Shown one piece after another: positions 54,804 through 56,413 of a stretch of 56,413 nt of DNA. The stretch comes from Leptospiraceae bacterium. GTDB taxonomy: Bacteria; Spirochaetota; Leptospiria; Leptospirales; Leptospiraceae. Numbering within the stretch: position 1 is the first letter of the stretch; each line of letters begins with the position of its first letter. Location: NCBI GenBank assembly GCA_016711485.1, contig JADJSX010000032.1, forward strand, positions 1-56,413, read 5' to 3'. The notes below the pieces were generated by a model, which searched no databases, was not told the DNA's origin, and saw only the letters and a program-made list of their open reading frames with translations. The translations under genes and the position numbers were made by a program.

Positions 54804-55638
54804 ATGAAATTCGCTGATCCAAAAAACGATGTCGCATTCAGAAAAATTTTCGGTAATGAAGCCAAGAAAGTTATTCTTATCTCCTTTTTAAATTCTGTAT
54901 TAAATTTAGAAGGTGATAGAAAAATTATTGATTTAGATTTTCGTAATACTTTTCAACTTCCAAGAATCACAGGACTTAAATCTTCCATCATTGATGTAAA
55001 TGTAAAAGATCAAACTGGAACTAAGTATATCGTCGAAATGCAACTGAGTCAAGTTGTTGCCTTTGATAAAAGAATTCAATATTATGTTTCCAAAGAATAT
55101 TCTTCTCAAATAGAAAAAGGAGATGATTATTCTAAACTTACTCCAGTAGTATTAGTTGGTATACTCGAATTTGACTACTTTGAGGGCAAAAACTATTTAA
55201 CTCGACATTTAATTCTAAATATGGAAACGCTCAAAAATGAATTAAAAGATATTAACTTTAATTTTATTGAGTTACCTAAATTTAAAAAAGAGTTAGAAGA
55301 TTGTAAAACACTTACTGATAAATGGATTTATTTTATCAAAAACGCAGAGAATTTAGATGTAGTTCCGCCTGACGTTACAGATGAAGGACTGAAGGAAGCC
55401 TATACCGAATCAGATAAACATAATTGGACTAAGGAAGAATTAGATAGTTATGATTACTTTTTAATGAGAGAACAAGATGAAAAAGGTAGAGTCGAATTTG
55501 CTGAGATGAAAGCAAAAGAGGAAGCTAAAAAAGGAAGAGAAATTAGAAATTGCAAAAGAAATGAGAAGAGACGGAGTTAAACCAGAAAAAATTGCCAAGT
55601 ATACAGGTCTTAGTGTAGAAGAAATTGAAAAGTTATAA
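54804..55638 (+). pseudogene. Rpn/PD-(D/E)XK 'transposase', copy 3, frameshifted near the end
   Basis: The first 240 or so residues are intact and close to the other two copies, with D64 and the EMQ centre present. At about 55535 an extra G (AAAAAAGGAAGAG) shifts the frame so that the track ends at 55580. In the correct frame the tail continues KLEIAKEMRRDGVKPEKIAK and GLSVEEIEKL to a stop at 55636-55638. The nuclease core could still be made with a false tail. Real decay and sequencing error are both possible. Confidence 0.8.
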
Positions 55639-55704
55639 ATTAAATCTCTACATCAAAGAATAGTATAACATTACTTTTTCGTAATACACACGCCAGCAAA
55701 CACC

Positions 55705-55837
55705 GCCTAACACATTCAGTTTCTAAACGCAATAGACTTACGAGAGCCGAATTAGGGAAAGCGGCTAAGAAGTATTAACCGGAATAAATCCGAAGAAAAA
55801 TCTCAAAAAGTCTATTGCGGTTAGAAATGAGTTGGAC
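55705..55837 (-). repeat. attC site, type B, of the IS91-type cassette (copy 3)
   Basis: On the minus strand: GTCCAAC, the same arms as the other two type B sites, ending at the host box (GCCTAAC at 55705-55711 on the plus strand). Confidence 0.8.
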
Positions 55838-56413
55838 GAAACCGCGTTGTAATGAGACTTTATGCGGGACTATGGGGATTCAAAGTGACTAGGGAGGTCG
55901 GACTTGTTTTTGGATGAGGCTAATGGATACGAAAGAGCCAATTTTACATACGCTACATAGGAGAATCTTTTTGATCATGGACGCAAGAATATCTTTCCAT
56001 TCTTCCGGTGTAGACTTCTGATTTAAAGAACGATTTAGTTTTTTAAGAAGTGACTTACATAATTCGAGAGAGTCTTTGCGAGATCGGTTTGCGATGATTC
56101 CGTAATGTCTGATTTTAACGAATCCTAATGGAAGGATATGCATAAGAAACCTGCGAATAAACTCTACACATGGTAGAGTCATTGTTTTGAGTTTGTCATT
56201 ATCCGCATAATCTTTGTATCTGAATGTTACGGTATTGTTTGTGATTTCTAATATTCTCTGGTTACTGATTGCTATCCTGTGTGTATAACGTCCGAGGTAT
56301 TTAATTACGGAGTCGGGATTTTCAAAAGGTTGTTTTGTATATACGATCCATTTTTAGAATAGAGGTTTGTTAAAAATCTTTGAAAGTGTGATGGATCATT
56401 TAATTCTTCACAA
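55712..56413 (-). mobile_element. IS91-type element, inverted cassette, copy 3 (cut by window end)
   Basis: Same end sequence and attC as the copies at 17555 and 51480, inserted at the GCCTAAC box of cassette 27. Cassette 13, a close relative of cassette 27 with the same right end, has an ordinary type A attC at this point and shows the empty site. Confidence 0.8.
55889..56413 (-). pseudogene. IS91-family transposase, C-terminal part, frameshifted
   Basis: The C-terminal 150 or so residues match the copy at 51659. A T-run at 56351-56355 has five T where copies 1 and 2 have six, which shifts the frame. The N-terminal part lies outside the window. Confidence 0.75.

Noticed and set aside
1..56413. 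CRISPR array
   Set aside because: The repeats are 130-300 bp attC sites spaced by whole genes; no short regular repeats with unique spacers of 30-40 bases were seen, and no cas genes.

Overview
The window is a long stretch of an integron gene-cassette array. It carries 25 ordinary cassettes, plus three mobile-element cassettes lying in the opposite orientation. Nearly every gene sits in a unit that begins with a GTTRRRY-like core box and ends with the complementary RYYYAAC box, followed by a folded attC recombination site. No integron integrase gene, attI site, rRNA, tRNA or housekeeping gene is visible, so this is the interior of an array. The DNA is AT-rich, ribosome binding sites are strong AAGGAG-type, and several products have lipoprotein signal peptides. 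Together with Rpn/PD-(D/E)XK 'transposase' genes and IS91-type elements, this would fit a low-GC spirochaete such as a member of the Leptospiraceae, but the taxon cannot be proved from this sequence.

Most attC sites here (type A) are about 220-300 bp, roughly twice the classical maximum. They look like a cloverleaf: an outer stem, a first hairpin, a long nested central arm and a last hairpin. The arms change sequence between copies in a compensated way. In nearly every cassette the complementarity of the two ends runs past the 7-bp core box to 17-22 bp. G at position 8 and A at position 11 of the left end are fixed in all ordinary cassettes, and the right end usually carries C opposite A11. 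That is a mismatch on the top strand but a G-T wobble on the bottom strand.

Layout. 1-2085: SHOCT protein, PUA-like protein, Rpn nuclease. 2355-4480: HhH-like protein; HEPN Abi protein. 4756-5480: cassette without a gene. 5686-14801: two type IIG restriction-modification genes with the same body and different specificity regions, separated by a zinc-ribbon membrane-protein cassette. 15083-15810: geneless cassette, repeated at 32719, 44337 and 47255. 16094-17554: Mrr-like nuclease. 17555-19985: IS91/tyrosine-recombinase element. 20266-23144: methyltransferase, NlpC/P60-like protein, lipoprotein. 23427-25588: HSDR_N-type nuclease cluster. 25856-27352: lipoprotein and Rpn. 27636-28310: geneless. 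28523-31080: SH3 lipoproteins. 31366-32431: broken CoiA-like gene. 33730-37096: GmrSD-type gene split by an IS3 element. 37380-39323: unknown two-gene unit with a nuclease-like member. 39607-44054: five-gene ParA/nuclease/GIY-YIG cassette. 45350-46971: broken nuclease and a UDG-fold-like protein. 48229-51479: Shedu-like protein, then a second DUF262 protein. 51480-53912: second IS91-type element. 54221-55711: decayed copy of the 25856 cassette. 55712-end: third IS91-type element.

Functionally the array is rich in candidate defence genes: type IIG RM x2, Mrr-like, HSDR_N-like, DUF262/GmrSD x2, Shedu-like, HEPN-Abi and Rpn x3. Two other layers stand out. The IS91/tyrosine-recombinase elements behave as inverted cassettes inserted exactly at the RYYYAAC box of a host attC. 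A small palindrome family (core GAC-N-TCGT-GTC) sits near both ends of five cassettes. Many genes carry one-base differences in homopolymer runs, which may be real decay or sequencing error.
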